NCBI GenBank assembly: GCA_934591815.1
Contig: CAKTPV010000016.1
Location: 1 to 44,246, forward strand
Direction: 5' to 3'
Source: an uncultured Oscillospiraceae bacterium
GTDB lineage: Bacteria > Bacillota > Clostridia > Oscillospirales > Oscillospiraceae
DNA: 44,246 bases
Made by a program: the position numbers and the translations under genes. Under the pieces are notes generated by a model. It was not told where the DNA came from. It did not search any database and saw only the letters and a program-made list of their open reading frames with translations. Every line of letters starts with the position of its first letter. Position 1 is the first letter of the stretch. Shown piece by piece: positions 15,210 through 23,153 of this stretch.

Positions 15210-16136
15210 ATGAACCGTTATCTGGACGTTGCACCCGAGGTGCAGAAGGCCATCCGCGCCGGAAAGCCCGTGGTGGCGCTGGAGAGCACCATCATCAGCC
15301 ACGGCATGCCCTATCCTCAGAACGTGGAGACGGCGCTGAACGTGGAAAAGCTCATCCGGGAGGGCGGCGCCGTGCCCGCCACCATCGCCATCATCGGCGG
15401 GCGGCTGAAGGCCGGTCTGACGCCGGAGGAGATCGACTATCTGGGCAAGACCGGCGCAGGCGTCACCAAGGCCAGCCGCCGCGACCTGCCCATTCTGGTG
15501 GCGGAGAAACGTGACGGCGCCACCACCGTGACCACCACCATGATGATCGCCGCCATGGCGGGCATCGAGGTGTTCGCCACCGGCGGCATCGGCGGCGTAC
15601 ACCGCGGCGCGGAGACCACCATGGACATCTCCGCCGATCTGGAGGAGTTGGCACAGACCCCCGTGATGGTGGTGTGCGCCGGCGCCAAGTCCATCCTGGA
15701 TCTGGGTCTGACGCTGGAGTATCTGGAGACCCACGGCGTACCGGTCATCGGCTACCAGACCGAGGAGCTGCCTGCGTTCTACACCCGGAAGTCCGGCTTC
15801 GCCGTGGATTACCGGCTGGACACCCCCGCCCAGCTGGCAGAGGCGTTCCACGTCAAGCGGGAGCTGGGTCTGCGGGGCGGTATGCTGGTGACGAACCCCA
15901 TCCCGGAGGCGTACTCCATGGACGCGGACGTCATCAACAAGGCCATCGATGAGGCGGTGGAGGAGGCCAAGGCCCAGGGCATCCACGGCAAGGCCACCAC
16001 CCCCTTCCTGCTGGCCAAGATCAAGGACATCACCGGCGGCGACAGTCTGGCCGCCAACATCCAACTGGTGTACAACAATGCACGGCTGGCCGCCGCCACG
16101 GCGGTGGAGCTGAGCAAGCTGCGGAAGGCGGACTGA
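15210..16136 (+). CDS. psuG: Pseudouridine-5'-phosphate glycosidase
   Basis: 308 residues. PsuG cleaves the C-C glycosidic bond of pseudouridine 5'-phosphate to uracil and ribose 5-phosphate, via a lysine Schiff base and a Mn ion. Clear family motifs: VALESTIISHGMPYPQN near residue 25, TVTTTMMIAAMAGIEVFATGGIGGVHRGAE cut by normal spacing around 110-140, CAGAKSILD (the lysine) and TPFLL near the C-terminus. I start at 15210, with AAGGAGGAACTT before it, not at the TTG at 15189. It completes the pathway begun by the preceding kinase; the uracil released could link to the uracil permease far downstream only loosely. Confidence 0.96.
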   Translation: MNRYLDVAPEVQKAIRAGKPVVALESTIISHGMPYPQNVETALNVEKLIREGGAVPATIAIIGGRLKAGLTPEEIDYLGKTGAGVTKASRRDLPILVAEKRDGATTVTTTMMIAAMAGIEVFATGGIGGVHRGAETTMDISADLEELAQTPVMVVCAGAKSILDLGLTLEYLETHGVPVIGYQTEELPAFYTRKSGFAVDYRLDTPAQLAEAFHVKRELGLRGGMLVTNPIPEAYSMDADVINKAIDEAVEEAKAQGIHGKATTPFLLAKIKDITGGDSLAANIQLVYNNARLAAATAVELSKLRKAD

Positions 16137-16138
16137 CG

Positions 16139-16426
16139 GTGCAGGAGCTGTTGACCACCCCTACCGGGGCGCTGGCGCTGTGGCTGGTATTCATCAACGC
16201 GGCCACCTTCGCGGTGTACGGCGTCGATAAGCGCCGCGCCAGACGGGGCGCATGGCGCGTACCGGAGAAAACACTGTTCCTGCTGCCCCTGCTGGGCGGC
16301 AGCGTCGGTGCGCTGGCCGGTATGCGGGTGTTCCACCACAAGACGAAGCACTGGTACTTCGTCTGGGGCATCCCCCTCATTCTGCTGGCGCAGATGGCGC
16401 TGGCGGTGTGGCTGCTGGCGAGATAA
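16139..16426 (+). CDS. DUF1294 family small membrane protein
   Basis: 95 residues, GTG start two bases after psuG. Three hydrophobic segments (about 8-27, 42-60, 72-93) with the DUF1294 signature: YGVDKRRARRGAWRVPE, LLPLLGGSVGALAGM, FHHKTKHWYF. Cytoplasmic-membrane protein of unknown function, very widespread. It probably rides in the psuKG transcript, which then ends at a strong terminator. Confidence 0.88.
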   Translation: MQELLTTPTGALALWLVFINAATFAVYGVDKRRARRGAWRVPEKTLFLLPLLGGSVGALAGMRVFHHKTKHWYFVWGIPLILLAQMALAVWLLAR

Positions 16427-16443
16427 AGCATAGCGCCTATCAT

Positions 16444-16481
16444 AAAAAAGAGCTGTACCCCGCGGGGTACAGCTCTTTTTT
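16444..16481. terminator. Bidirectional terminator
   Basis: AAAAAAGAGCTGTACCCC, GC, then the perfect complement ending TTTTTT. Serves the psuKG-DUF1294 unit and the convergent ECF S component gene. Confidence 0.94.
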
Positions 16482-16482
16482 G

Positions 16483-17004
16483 TTACCGCTTCAGCGCCTT
16501 GCGGACGACGGGGGCGATGGTGACGGCGATAACGCCGCCGATGGCCGCCGTTACCAACTGGGGCCAGGAGAAGGACGCGGACAGGGTGGCCGCTGCCGCC
16601 TCCGGCAGCCCCAGCGCCGGGATGGCCACCTTGGTGACCAGCAGGAACAGCACCACGAACTTGCACACGGCCGCCGCCGCCACCGCCAGATAGCTCCGCA
16701 GGCCCAGCGGCTTGCCGCCGGCGATAAAGTGGAGCAGCAGCACCAGCACCACGTTGCCCACGGCGATAAACGGCACGATCAGCAGCTTGGCGGGGCCAAC
16801 GCCCACCAGAAACGCGCAGAACGGGCTGGCGATGGCGACCACCGCGCCGCACCAGACGCCGCCCACCAGTGTGGACACGCCCAGCACCAGATTGACACAG
16901 GAGCCGGTGACGAACTGTCCCAGCGGCTTGGTGGCCCATTGCAGTGCCACCAGCAGGGCGATCATCACCGCCGTTTCAGCGATCCAGTAAGTTTTGTTTT
17001 TCAT
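16483..17004 (-). CDS. ECF transporter S component (substrate unknown)
   Basis: 173 residues with about five to six hydrophobic helices and an N-terminus (NKTYWIAETAVMIALLVALQ) typical of ECF S components, the substrate-binding membrane subunits that use a shared EcfA/A'/T energy module. No energy module lies in the window. Being near pseudouridine genes hints at a nucleoside or vitamin substrate, but the gene is on the other strand and convergent with them, so this is weak. More telling is that it is divergent from a Crp/Fnr-type regulator across a palindrome. Confidence 0.75.
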   Translation of the reverse strand: MKNKTYWIAETAVMIALLVALQWATKPLGQFVTGSCVNLVLGVSTLVGGVWCGAVVAIASPFCAFLVGVGPAKLLIVPFIAVGNVVLVLLLHFIAGGKPLGLRSYLAVAAAAVCKFVVLFLLVTKVAIPALGLPEAAAATLSASFSWPQLVTAAIGGVIAVTIAPVVRKALKR

Positions 17005-17061
17005 GTGAGAAACCTCTTCCCTTTTGATTTTCTCTATGATATCATGTCTGGGAGAAAATCA

Positions 17062-17077
17062 CGTTGCCGCGGCAACG
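17062..17077. promoter_or_regulatory. Perfect 16-bp palindrome, likely Crp/Fnr-type operator
   Basis: CGTTGCCGCGGCAACG reads the same on both strands. It lies in the 87-bp gap between the ECF S component gene and the divergent Crp/Fnr-type regulator, 14 bases before the regulator's ATG. The TTGCC-N2-GGCAA spacing suits a Crp-family dimer. The regulator's RBS (AAAGGAGGG) begins right next to it, so binding would repress the regulator. Confidence 0.6.
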
Positions 17078-17091
17078 AAAGGAGGGCGCAC

Positions 17092-17754
17092 ATGGACGTG
17101 GATACCGGACTGCTGCGGCAGACCGCCCTGTTTCAGGGCATGGAGGACGGGGATATCCGGCGGCTGCTGGACTGTCTCCACTGTCCGGTACGACGGTACG
17201 GACGGGGCGAATTTCTGTGGCACGCCGGGGATATCGTGCCCATGGCAGGCATCGTGCTGGACGGCTGCGTGGACGCGGTGCAGTACGGAGAGGACGGCGC
17301 AGCAACGCTGACGGCGCGGCAGGAAAAGGGCGGTGTGTTCGGCGACCTGCTGATGGCGGCGGGACAGGCCAGTCCTTTGTCGCTGGTGGTATCCTCCGAC
17401 GGGGCGGAGGTGCTGTTTCTGCCGCTGGACGGCATCCTGTCCGACTGCGGACGGGGCTGCGCCTGTCACATCGCGCTGCGGCGGAATCTGCTGGCGGAGA
17501 CATCCCGGAAGTTCTGGCAGCTGCGGCGGCGCTTGGCGTATCTGACGGAGCCGCAGCTGCGGCGGCGCATCCTGCTGTTCCTCCGGGACTGCCGGGAGGA
17601 GGCGGGCTGCGACTATTTCCGGCTCCCCTATTCCCGGCAGGAGATGGCGGAGGTGCTGGGGGTCAACCGCAGTGCCCTGTCCCGGGAGCTGGGGCGGATG
17701 CAGCGGGAGGGCCTGCTAGAATTCTACCGCAGCAGCTTCCGGCTGAAGGCATAG
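17092..17754 (+). CDS. Crp/Fnr-family transcriptional regulator
   Basis: 220 residues. An N-terminal cyclic-nucleotide-binding-like beta barrel (about 10-120, LFQGMEDGDIRRLLDCLHCPVRRYGRGE, then GVFGDLLMAAG) and a C-terminal winged HTH (LPYSRQEMAEVLGVNRSALSRELGRM). The cAMP-contacting Arg/Ser pair is not evident, so it probably senses something else. CLHC near residue 29 and CGRGCACH near 125 are Cys-rich spots that could bind haem, metal or respond to redox; not provable here. I start at 17092, with AAAGGAGGG before it; the frame upstream is an overlap with other genes. Likely controls the divergent ECF gene and itself. Confidence 0.88.
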   Translation: MDVDTGLLRQTALFQGMEDGDIRRLLDCLHCPVRRYGRGEFLWHAGDIVPMAGIVLDGCVDAVQYGEDGAATLTARQEKGGVFGDLLMAAGQASPLSLVVSSDGAEVLFLPLDGILSDCGRGCACHIALRRNLLAETSRKFWQLRRRLAYLTEPQLRRRILLFLRDCREEAGCDYFRLPYSRQEMAEVLGVNRSALSRELGRMQREGLLEFYRSSFRLKA

Positions 17755-17795
17755 AAAAAGAGTACCGCGCGGCTGCACCGCGAGGTACTCTTTTT
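17755..17795. terminator. Bidirectional terminator
   Basis: AAAAAGAGTACC with GGTACTCTTTTTT and an inner CGCGG/CCGCG pair. Shared by the Crp/Fnr-type gene and the convergent cca gene, whose stop codon touches it. Confidence 0.9.
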
Positions 17796-19108
17796 TACGG
17801 CAGCCGCCGGACGGCATCCAGCAGTGCCTCTCTCTCGTTGGGCAGCGTACCGTCCAGTACCTGCTCCAGCAAGGCGTTCAGCGCTTCGCCCACGGCGGGG
17901 CCGCGCAGTCCCAGCGCCAGCAGATCCCCGCCGTTCACCGCCAGATCACGCAGAGAGAAGCACGCCTGCTTTGCCAGCAGCCCGTCCAGTATCGCCTCCG
18001 CCCTGTCGATCTCCGTCAGGCGGCCGCGGTAGTCCGGGTGCTGCGCCAGATTGTCCGCCCGCTTGATCGCCAGCAGACGGCGGAACGTATCCTCCCCCAG
18101 CTGGTGGACGGCCCGGGCAATGGCCTTCTCCGTCCGGGGAATGTCCCGGTCATGCCACCGCACCAGCGTCACGATCTCACGGGCGGTGCGCTTGTCCATC
18201 CGCAGGCGGCGGCAGATCTCCTCTGCCAGCGCCGCCGACACCTTGGGGTGTCCGTAAAAGTGTCCCACACCCTGTCCGTCCACGGTGAAGCAGATGGGCT
18301 TGCCCACATCGTGGAGCAGCATGGCCCAGCGCAGCACCGGCTCCGGCGGAATGGCCGCCACGGAGCGGGCGGTGTGCTCCCACACGTCGTAGATGTGGTG
18401 GCGGTTCTGCTGGTCAAGTCCCACGCAGGGCAGCAGCTCCGGCAAAAATACGCCCAGCACATCGGGGTACGCCAGCAGCACCGGCAGCACATACGCGCCG
18501 CACAGCAGCCGATCCATCTCCGCCAGCAGCCGCTCGGCGGCGATGTCCCGCAGCAGCGGGGCGCAGCGATGCAGCGCGGCGGCGGTGCGCGCCTCCACGG
18601 TGAAGCCCAGCACCGCGGCGAACCGCAGCGTCCGCATGATGCGCAGGGCGTCCTCGTCAAAGCGCCGGTCCGGGTCGCCTACACAGCGCAGGATGCCCCG
18701 GCGCAGATCGTCCCTGCCGCCGTACAGGTCGGTAATATCCCCCCGCACGTCCATGGCCATGGCGTTCACCGTCAGATCGCGGCGCGCCAGATCCTCCGCC
18801 AGCGAGTCGGAGAAGTACACGGCGTCGGGGCGGCGGTGGTCGGAGTAGGGGCCGTCGGCGCGGAAGGTGGTGACCTCCACGGAAAGGCCGTCCTGCCGGA
18901 CGGTGACGGTGCCGTGGCGCAGGCCGGTGGGGATACAGTGTCCCGCGAACAGGGCGGTCACCTGTTCCGGACGGGCGGCGGTGGTCACGTCCCAATCCTC
19001 CGGCACGCGGCCCAGCAGGGTGTCGCGGACGCAGCCGCCCACGGCGTAGGCCGGAAAGCCGGCCTGCTCCAGCCGCGTGAGGATCACACCGATCTGTTGA
19101 GGAAACAT
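17795..19108 (-). CDS. cca: CCA-adding enzyme (tRNA nucleotidyltransferase) with HD domain
   Basis: 437 residues. Class II nucleotidyltransferase head: FPAYAVGGCVRDTLLGRVPEDWDV with the GGCVRD and E-D-W-D metal site, RRDLTVNAMAMD, then RRFDEDALRIMRTLRFAA, the tRNA-binding and base-templating helices. An HD phosphohydrolase-like segment (HIYDVWEHTARS, LLHDVGKP) occurs near 250-285, as in many bacterial CCA enzymes. It adds or repairs the 3' CCA of tRNAs. The ATG at 19108 has AAAGGAGGCGG before it; the 8-residue longer form from 19132 lacks one. Confidence 0.94.
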   Translation of the reverse strand: MFPQQIGVILTRLEQAGFPAYAVGGCVRDTLLGRVPEDWDVTTAARPEQVTALFAGHCIPTGLRHGTVTVRQDGLSVEVTTFRADGPYSDHRRPDAVYFSDSLAEDLARRDLTVNAMAMDVRGDITDLYGGRDDLRRGILRCVGDPDRRFDEDALRIMRTLRFAAVLGFTVEARTAAALHRCAPLLRDIAAERLLAEMDRLLCGAYVLPVLLAYPDVLGVFLPELLPCVGLDQQNRHHIYDVWEHTARSVAAIPPEPVLRWAMLLHDVGKPICFTVDGQGVGHFYGHPKVSAALAEEICRRLRMDKRTAREIVTLVRWHDRDIPRTEKAIARAVHQLGEDTFRRLLAIKRADNLAQHPDYRGRLTEIDRAEAILDGLLAKQACFSLRDLAVNGGDLLALGLRGPAVGEALNALLEQVLDGTLPNEREALLDAVRRLP

Positions 19109-19159
19109 ATCCACCGCCTCCTTTCGTGCCAAACTCCCGAAAACCGCCTAAAAAGCCGG

Positions 19160-19188
19160 TTGCACTTCGTCTTTGCGTGTATTATAAT
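19160..19188 (+). promoter_or_regulatory. murC promoter
   Basis: TTGCAC (19160-19165), 17-bp spacer, TATAAT (19183-19188), leaving a leader of about 90 bases. Confidence 0.7.
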
Positions 19189-19287
19189 GAATCGTTGCAT
19201 ACAGGATAGATATTAGCATACTTTTCAGAATTGTCAATTTTCGTACAGCTTATTCCGGCGCATCCGCGCCGTTTGGAGGTCTTTTTT

Positions 19288-20685
19288 ATGATGCATCCCG
19301 CTGCGGATATCCGCACACTGTTACAGCCCGGCAAGCGCGTCCATCTGGCCGGTATCGGCGGCGTGTCCATGTGCGCGCTGGCGGAGGTATTACAGGGCAT
19401 GGGCCTTGTGGTGCAGGGGTCTGATATGACGGAGAGCGACACGGTGCGGCACCTGCGCTCCGTGGGGATCCAGGTGGCCATTGGCCACTCCGCCGAAAAC
19501 CTGAAAAACTGCGATGCGGTGATCCGCACCGCCGCCATTCACGACAGCAATCCGGAGATCGCCGGGGCCATCGCACGGGGCATCCCCGTATACGAGCGGG
19601 CGCAGGCGTGGGGCGGCATCATGCAGGGCTACCGCAACGCCCTGTGCGTCTCCGGCACCCACGGTAAGACCACCACCACGTCCATGGCCACCCATATCTT
19701 TATGGCGGCGCAGAAGGATCCCACCGTCATGATCGGCGGCACGCTGCCGCTGCTCCACGCCGGCTACCGGGTGGGACAGGGTGACACCATCATTCTGGAA
19801 TCCTGCGAATACTGCAACTCCTTTTTGAATTTCTTCCCCACCGTGGCGGTGATCCTCAACGTACACGCCGACCATCTGGACTTCTTCAAGGATCTGGCGG
19901 ACATTGAGCACTCCTTCCACCAATTTGCCCAGCTGGTGCCCGCCGGTACCGGCAGGGTCGTGGTCAATCTGGACGACGAGGGCGCCCGCGCCGCCGTGGA
20001 GGGTCTGGATCGCCCCGTTTTCACCTACAGCGTCAGGGATCACAGCGCCGACTGCTACGCCGACAATGTGGCGTTCTTCGACGGGTTTGGGGCGTTCGAT
20101 GTGGTCATCCGGGGACAGTGCTACGCCCATGTGACGCTGCACGTTCCCGGCAAGCACAACGTGTCCAACGCGCTGGCCGCCGCCTCCGCCGCCTACCTGC
20201 TGGGGGTGGACGGCAAGGCCGTGGAGGAGGGACTTGCCGTCTTCACCGGCGCGGGACGCCGGTTCGAGCACAAGGGCGTCTACCACGGCGCCGAGGTGTA
20301 CGACGACTATGCCCACCATCCCGACGAGGTGGAGGCGCTTCTGAGCGCCGTGCGCCCCCTGCCCCACAAGCGGCTGATCTGCGCGTTCCAGCCCCACACC
20401 TATACCCGCACCGCCGCGCTGTTCGATGACTTTGTCCGGGTGCTGCGCCAGCCGGACAAGGTGGTGCTGGCGGAGATCTACGCCGCCCGTGAGAAAAACG
20501 AGTTGGGCATTTCCTCCCGCGATCTGGCCGCCCGCATCCCCGGCGCCGTGTACTGCGCCACGCTGGAGCAGGTAGCCGACGAGCTGGCGCAGCTGGCCCA
20601 GCCGGGAGACATGATCCTCACCGTAGGCGCCGGCGACATCTACCGCGCCGGTGAAATGCTGCTGGAGAGAGGTGACGCGGAATGA
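19288..20685 (+). CDS. murC: UDP-N-acetylmuramate--L-alanine ligase
   Basis: 465 residues. MurC adds L-Ala to UDP-MurNAc, the first peptide step of peptidoglycan synthesis. Motifs: HLAGIGGVSMCALAE near the start, the ATP loop SGTHGKTTTTSMA (about residue 125), ILNVHADHLDFF, NVSNALAAASAAYLLG and DDYAHHPDEVEA near 330, all in MurC order. The ATG at 19288 is preceded by GGAGGTCTTTTTT. It overlaps the following prolyl-tRNA editing gene by 4 bases. It stands away from the dcw cluster, as in many clostridia. Confidence 0.97.
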   Translation: MMHPAADIRTLLQPGKRVHLAGIGGVSMCALAEVLQGMGLVVQGSDMTESDTVRHLRSVGIQVAIGHSAENLKNCDAVIRTAAIHDSNPEIAGAIARGIPVYERAQAWGGIMQGYRNALCVSGTHGKTTTTSMATHIFMAAQKDPTVMIGGTLPLLHAGYRVGQGDTIILESCEYCNSFLNFFPTVAVILNVHADHLDFFKDLADIEHSFHQFAQLVPAGTGRVVVNLDDEGARAAVEGLDRPVFTYSVRDHSADCYADNVAFFDGFGAFDVVIRGQCYAHVTLHVPGKHNVSNALAAASAAYLLGVDGKAVEEGLAVFTGAGRRFEHKGVYHGAEVYDDYAHHPDEVEALLSAVRPLPHKRLICAFQPHTYTRTAALFDDFVRVLRQPDKVVLAEIYAAREKNELGISSRDLAARIPGAVYCATLEQVADELAQLAQPGDMILTVGAGDIYRAGEMLLERGDAE

Positions 20686-21221
20686 CCCTCTCCCCTGTGT
20701 GTCACAATACCCGGCCGGCCGGTGCGCTGCCGGAGCAGGAGGCCGCCGCCTTCGACCTGCTGGAGCGTCTGGGCATCGACTACGACCGGGTGAGCCACGA
20801 CGCCGCCTTCAACATGGAGCTATGCGCCGAGGTGGGCCGCGCGCTGGATGTCAGCGTGTGCAAGAACCTGTTCCTGTGCAACCGGCAGAAGACCGCGTTC
20901 TATCTGCTGTGCATGATGCCGGACAAGCCCTTCCACACCAAGGATCTCAGCGCCCAGATCAACTCCTCCCGCCTGAGCTTTGCACCGGAGGAGCTGCTGT
21001 GGGAGCTGCTGCACTGCACCCCCGGCTCCGCCACGGTGCTGGGTCTTGCCAACGACACGGAGAATCAGGTGCAGCTGCTCATCGACCGGGAGGTCTATGA
21101 GGCGCCCTGCTTCTCCTGCCATCCCTGCATCTGCACCAGCACCCTGCGGCTGAAAACCGCCGATGTGCTGGAAACGCTGCTGCCCGCCATCGGTCACGCG
21201 CCCGTGATCGTGGAGCTATGA
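20682..21221 (+). CDS. YbaK/ProX-type prolyl-tRNA editing protein
   Basis: 179 residues, a free-standing aminoacyl-tRNA deacylase domain of the ProX/YbaK family, which clears mischarged Ala- or Cys-tRNA-Pro. Visible: FDLLERLGIDYDRVSHDAAFNMELCAE, VCKNLFLCNRQKTAFYLLCMM with the catalytic-region lysine, INSSRLSFAPEELL, and a C-terminal CHPCICTSTLRLKTADVLE that matches the family's HP-x-x-N-T segment with Cys in unusual places. Its ATG lies inside the murC stop region, so translation is coupled to murC. Which misacylated tRNA it edits cannot be told. Confidence 0.87.
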   Translation: MTLSPVCHNTRPAGALPEQEAAAFDLLERLGIDYDRVSHDAAFNMELCAEVGRALDVSVCKNLFLCNRQKTAFYLLCMMPDKPFHTKDLSAQINSSRLSFAPEELLWELLHCTPGSATVLGLANDTENQVQLLIDREVYEAPCFSCHPCICTSTLRLKTADVLETLLPAIGHAPVIVEL

Positions 21222-21225
21222 TACT

Positions 21226-21266
21226 GCGCCGCGCCCTCAGTCGAGGGGCGCGGCGCTCATTTTTCT
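21226..21266 (+). terminator. Terminator of murC-proX unit
   Basis: GCGCCGCGCCCTC (21226-21238) pairs with GAGGGGCGCGGCGC (21243-21256), then TCATTTTTCTC. Confidence 0.85.
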
Positions 21267-21286
21267 CACAAATTTCAAAAAAGTCC

Positions 21287-21315
21287 TTGCATTCGAAAAA
21301 ATTTTCGTGTACTAT
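21287..21315 (+). promoter_or_regulatory. Promoter of the ABC ATPase gene
   Basis: TTGCAT (21287-21292), 17-bp spacer, TACTAT (21310-21315). The leader then holds an imperfect inverted repeat, ACCGGTACGGTGCA (21334-21347) with TGTACCGCACCGGC (21359-21372), followed by AAAAGGAGGAATAA at 21379, which sits ahead of a GTG at 21398 rather than the presumed ATG at 21506. Confidence 0.65.
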
Positions 21316-21505
21316 ACACTATCATCTATCCCCACCGGTACGGTGCACTCCACTTTCTTGTACCGCACCGGCAAATGAAAAGGAGGAATAAACCGCTGTG
21401 GCTGGCGGTGCGGCAATGTGGAGACTTGCCGTAAAGCGCGAGGGACATTTTCCGCCCCGCGTGAGGCTGTCGTTTGCGGAGGCAGGACAGCTACAGTCAA
21501 GACGT

Positions 21506-22681
21506 ATGGCAAAGGTGATTTTGAAGGATCTGATGAAGGTCTACCCCAACACCGAGAAAAAGAAGAAAAAAGCCAAGAAGGGTGAGGAGTCTGCGGAGAA
21601 AAAGAGCAGCCTCCAGATCACCGCGGATGGCGTGGTGGCCGTCCAGCAGTTCAGTCTGGAGATCGCGGACAAGGAGTTCATCGTGCTGGTGGGCCCCTCC
21701 GGCTGCGGCAAGTCCACCACCCTGCGGATGATCGCCGGTCTGGAGGATATCACCTCCGGCGAGCTGTGGATCGGCGACAAGCTGATGAACGATGTGGAGC
21801 CCAAGGATCGCAACATCGCCATGGTGTTCCAGAACTACGCCCTTTATCCCCATATGACCGTGTATGAGAACATGGCGTTCTCCCTGAAGCTGAAGAAGAC
21901 TCCCAAGGATGAGATCGACCGGAAGGTGCGGGAGGCCGCCGAGATCCTGGACATTACCCAGTATCTGGATCGCAAGCCCAAGGCGCTGTCCGGCGGTCAG
22001 CGTCAGCGCGTGGCCATCGGCCGCGCCATCGTCCGCGACCCCGCCGTGTTCCTGATGGACGAGCCGCTGAGCAATCTGGATGCCAAGCTGCGCAACCAGA
22101 TGCGCGCTGAGCTGATCAAGCTGCGCCAGCGCATCGACACCACCTTTATCTATGTGACCCACGACCAGACCGAGGCCATGACGCTGGGCGACCGTATCGT
22201 GATCATGAAGGACGGCTTCATCCAGCAGATCGGCACGCCGCAGGAGGTGTTTGATCACCCCGCCAACCTGTTCGTGGCAGGCTTCATCGGTACACCCCAG
22301 ATGAACCTCTTCGACGCCCGCCTCATCAAGCAGAACGGCCGCTACGCCGTGACGCTGGACGGCATCACCGTGGAGCTGGCCGACGACAAGCAGGCGCGGC
22401 TCAGCGCCAAGGACGTGCCGGAGCAGGACATCGTGCTGGGCGTCCGTCCCGACCACATCATGCTGTGCGCTGACGGCATCAAGGGTCATGTGGACGTCAG
22501 CGAGCTGATGGGCTCGTCCGTACATCTGCACATCTCCACCAACGGCCACGACGTGGTGGTCATCGTCCCCACCAACGGCAATGCCGCCCACTTCCCCATG
22601 GGCAGCGAGGTCAACATGATCTTCGGCGGCAACGTAGCCCACGTTTTCAGCAAGGAGACGGAAAAGAACCTGGAGTGGTAA
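21506..22681 (+). CDS. MsmK/UgpC-type sugar ABC transporter ATPase
   Basis: 391 residues. Walker A GPSGCGKSTT, Q-loop VFQNYALYPH, signature LSGGQRQRVAIGRA, Walker B FLMDEPLSNLDA, H-loop YVTHDQTEAM, then the CUT1-type C-terminal regulatory OB domain. These ATPases energise several carbohydrate permeases, and the maltodextrin-type permeases at 27.7-29.5 kb lack their own ATPase. A Lys/Glu-rich insert (KKKKKAKKGEESAEKKSS, about residues 13-32) interrupts the usual N-terminus before VVAVQQF. MAKVILKDL is the family start, but the only strong Shine-Dalgarno is upstream of the in-frame GTG at 21398, which would add 36 residues. The start is therefore uncertain. Confidence 0.92.
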   Translation: MAKVILKDLMKVYPNTEKKKKKAKKGEESAEKKSSLQITADGVVAVQQFSLEIADKEFIVLVGPSGCGKSTTLRMIAGLEDITSGELWIGDKLMNDVEPKDRNIAMVFQNYALYPHMTVYENMAFSLKLKKTPKDEIDRKVREAAEILDITQYLDRKPKALSGGQRQRVAIGRAIVRDPAVFLMDEPLSNLDAKLRNQMRAELIKLRQRIDTTFIYVTHDQTEAMTLGDRIVIMKDGFIQQIGTPQEVFDHPANLFVAGFIGTPQMNLFDARLIKQNGRYAVTLDGITVELADDKQARLSAKDVPEQDIVLGVRPDHIMLCADGIKGHVDVSELMGSSVHLHISTNGHDVVVIVPTNGNAAHFPMGSEVNMIFGGNVAHVFSKETEKNLEW

Positions 22682-22694
22682 CAAATCTGCGATA

Positions 22695-22730
22695 AAGAGA
22701 CCCCATCCGCATGGATGGGGCCTCTTTTTG
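22695..22730. terminator. Bidirectional terminator
   Basis: AAGAGACCCCATCC, GCAT, GGATGGGGCCTCTT (22695-22726) and TTTTT. Shared with the convergent Arc-like gene. Confidence 0.88.
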
Positions 22731-22901
22731 TCACTCCGGCTTGATCTCGCCGTGTTCCCTTTCAAATTCCGCAATGCGCTTTTTGATCATCTGCTCCAGC
22801 TCGCGGTTTTTGGTGCGTCCCTCATATTCCGCGATATAGCCCAGCTTATCCAGCAGCGCCTGCTCCACGCGCAGCGTGTATCTGCTCAACGGGTCCTTCA
22901 T
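22731..22901 (-). CDS. Arc-like ribbon-helix-helix protein (56 aa)
   Basis: A 56-residue protein, MKDPLSRYTLRVEQALLDKL followed by GYIAEYEGRTKNRELEQMIKKRIAEFE. The RYTLRV strand and two following helices are the ribbon-helix-helix DNA-binding fold of the Arc/MetJ class. The ATG at 22901 has GGAGGCGGCAAA before it; the longer frame to 23054 has none. Divergent, with a 96-base gap, from a 51-residue protein. Could be an autoregulator or an antitoxin-like repressor; target unknown. Confidence 0.72.
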   Translation of the reverse strand: MKDPLSRYTLRVEQALLDKLGYIAEYEGRTKNRELEQMIKKRIAEFEREHGEIKPE

Positions 22902-22997
22902 TTTGCCGCCTCCATGACGAAGTATTGACAAAATAATAGCGAAGCAGTATACTTTTATGTGTAAATGACGAAATTTTGACGCATATGAGGTGACAAA

Positions 22998-23153
22998 ATG
23001 TCCTATCAGAAAATGTACACGCTGCTTTTCAATGCCATCACGGATGCGCTGCAAAACCTTGCCGACGGCGCGGTGGAACAGGCTGCCGTCAGGTCAGCCG
23101 CCGCCCAGCAGCAAGCGGAGGCGCTGTACCTGTCCGACACGGAAGAAAAATAG
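22998..23153 (+). CDS. Small hypothetical protein (51 aa)
   Basis: ATG at 22998 preceded by GAGGTGACAAA; 51 codons ending with TAG at 23151, inside a terminator hairpin. It begins MSYQKMYTLLFNAITDALQN, continues as an alanine/glutamine-rich helix and ends YLSDTEEK. It is predicted to be one or two amphipathic helices with no membrane segment. I recall similar short MSYxxMYxxLFNAxTDA proteins in clostridia but know no function. Divergent from the Arc-like gene. Confidence 0.65.
   Translation: MSYQKMYTLLFNAITDALQNLADGAVEQAAVRSAAAQQQAEALYLSDTEEK

Noticed and set aside
16483..17004. ECF S component as a pseudouridine transporter
   Set aside because: It is on the opposite strand and convergent with psuKG, and pairs instead with the divergent Crp/Fnr-type regulator; no specific evidence for the substrate.
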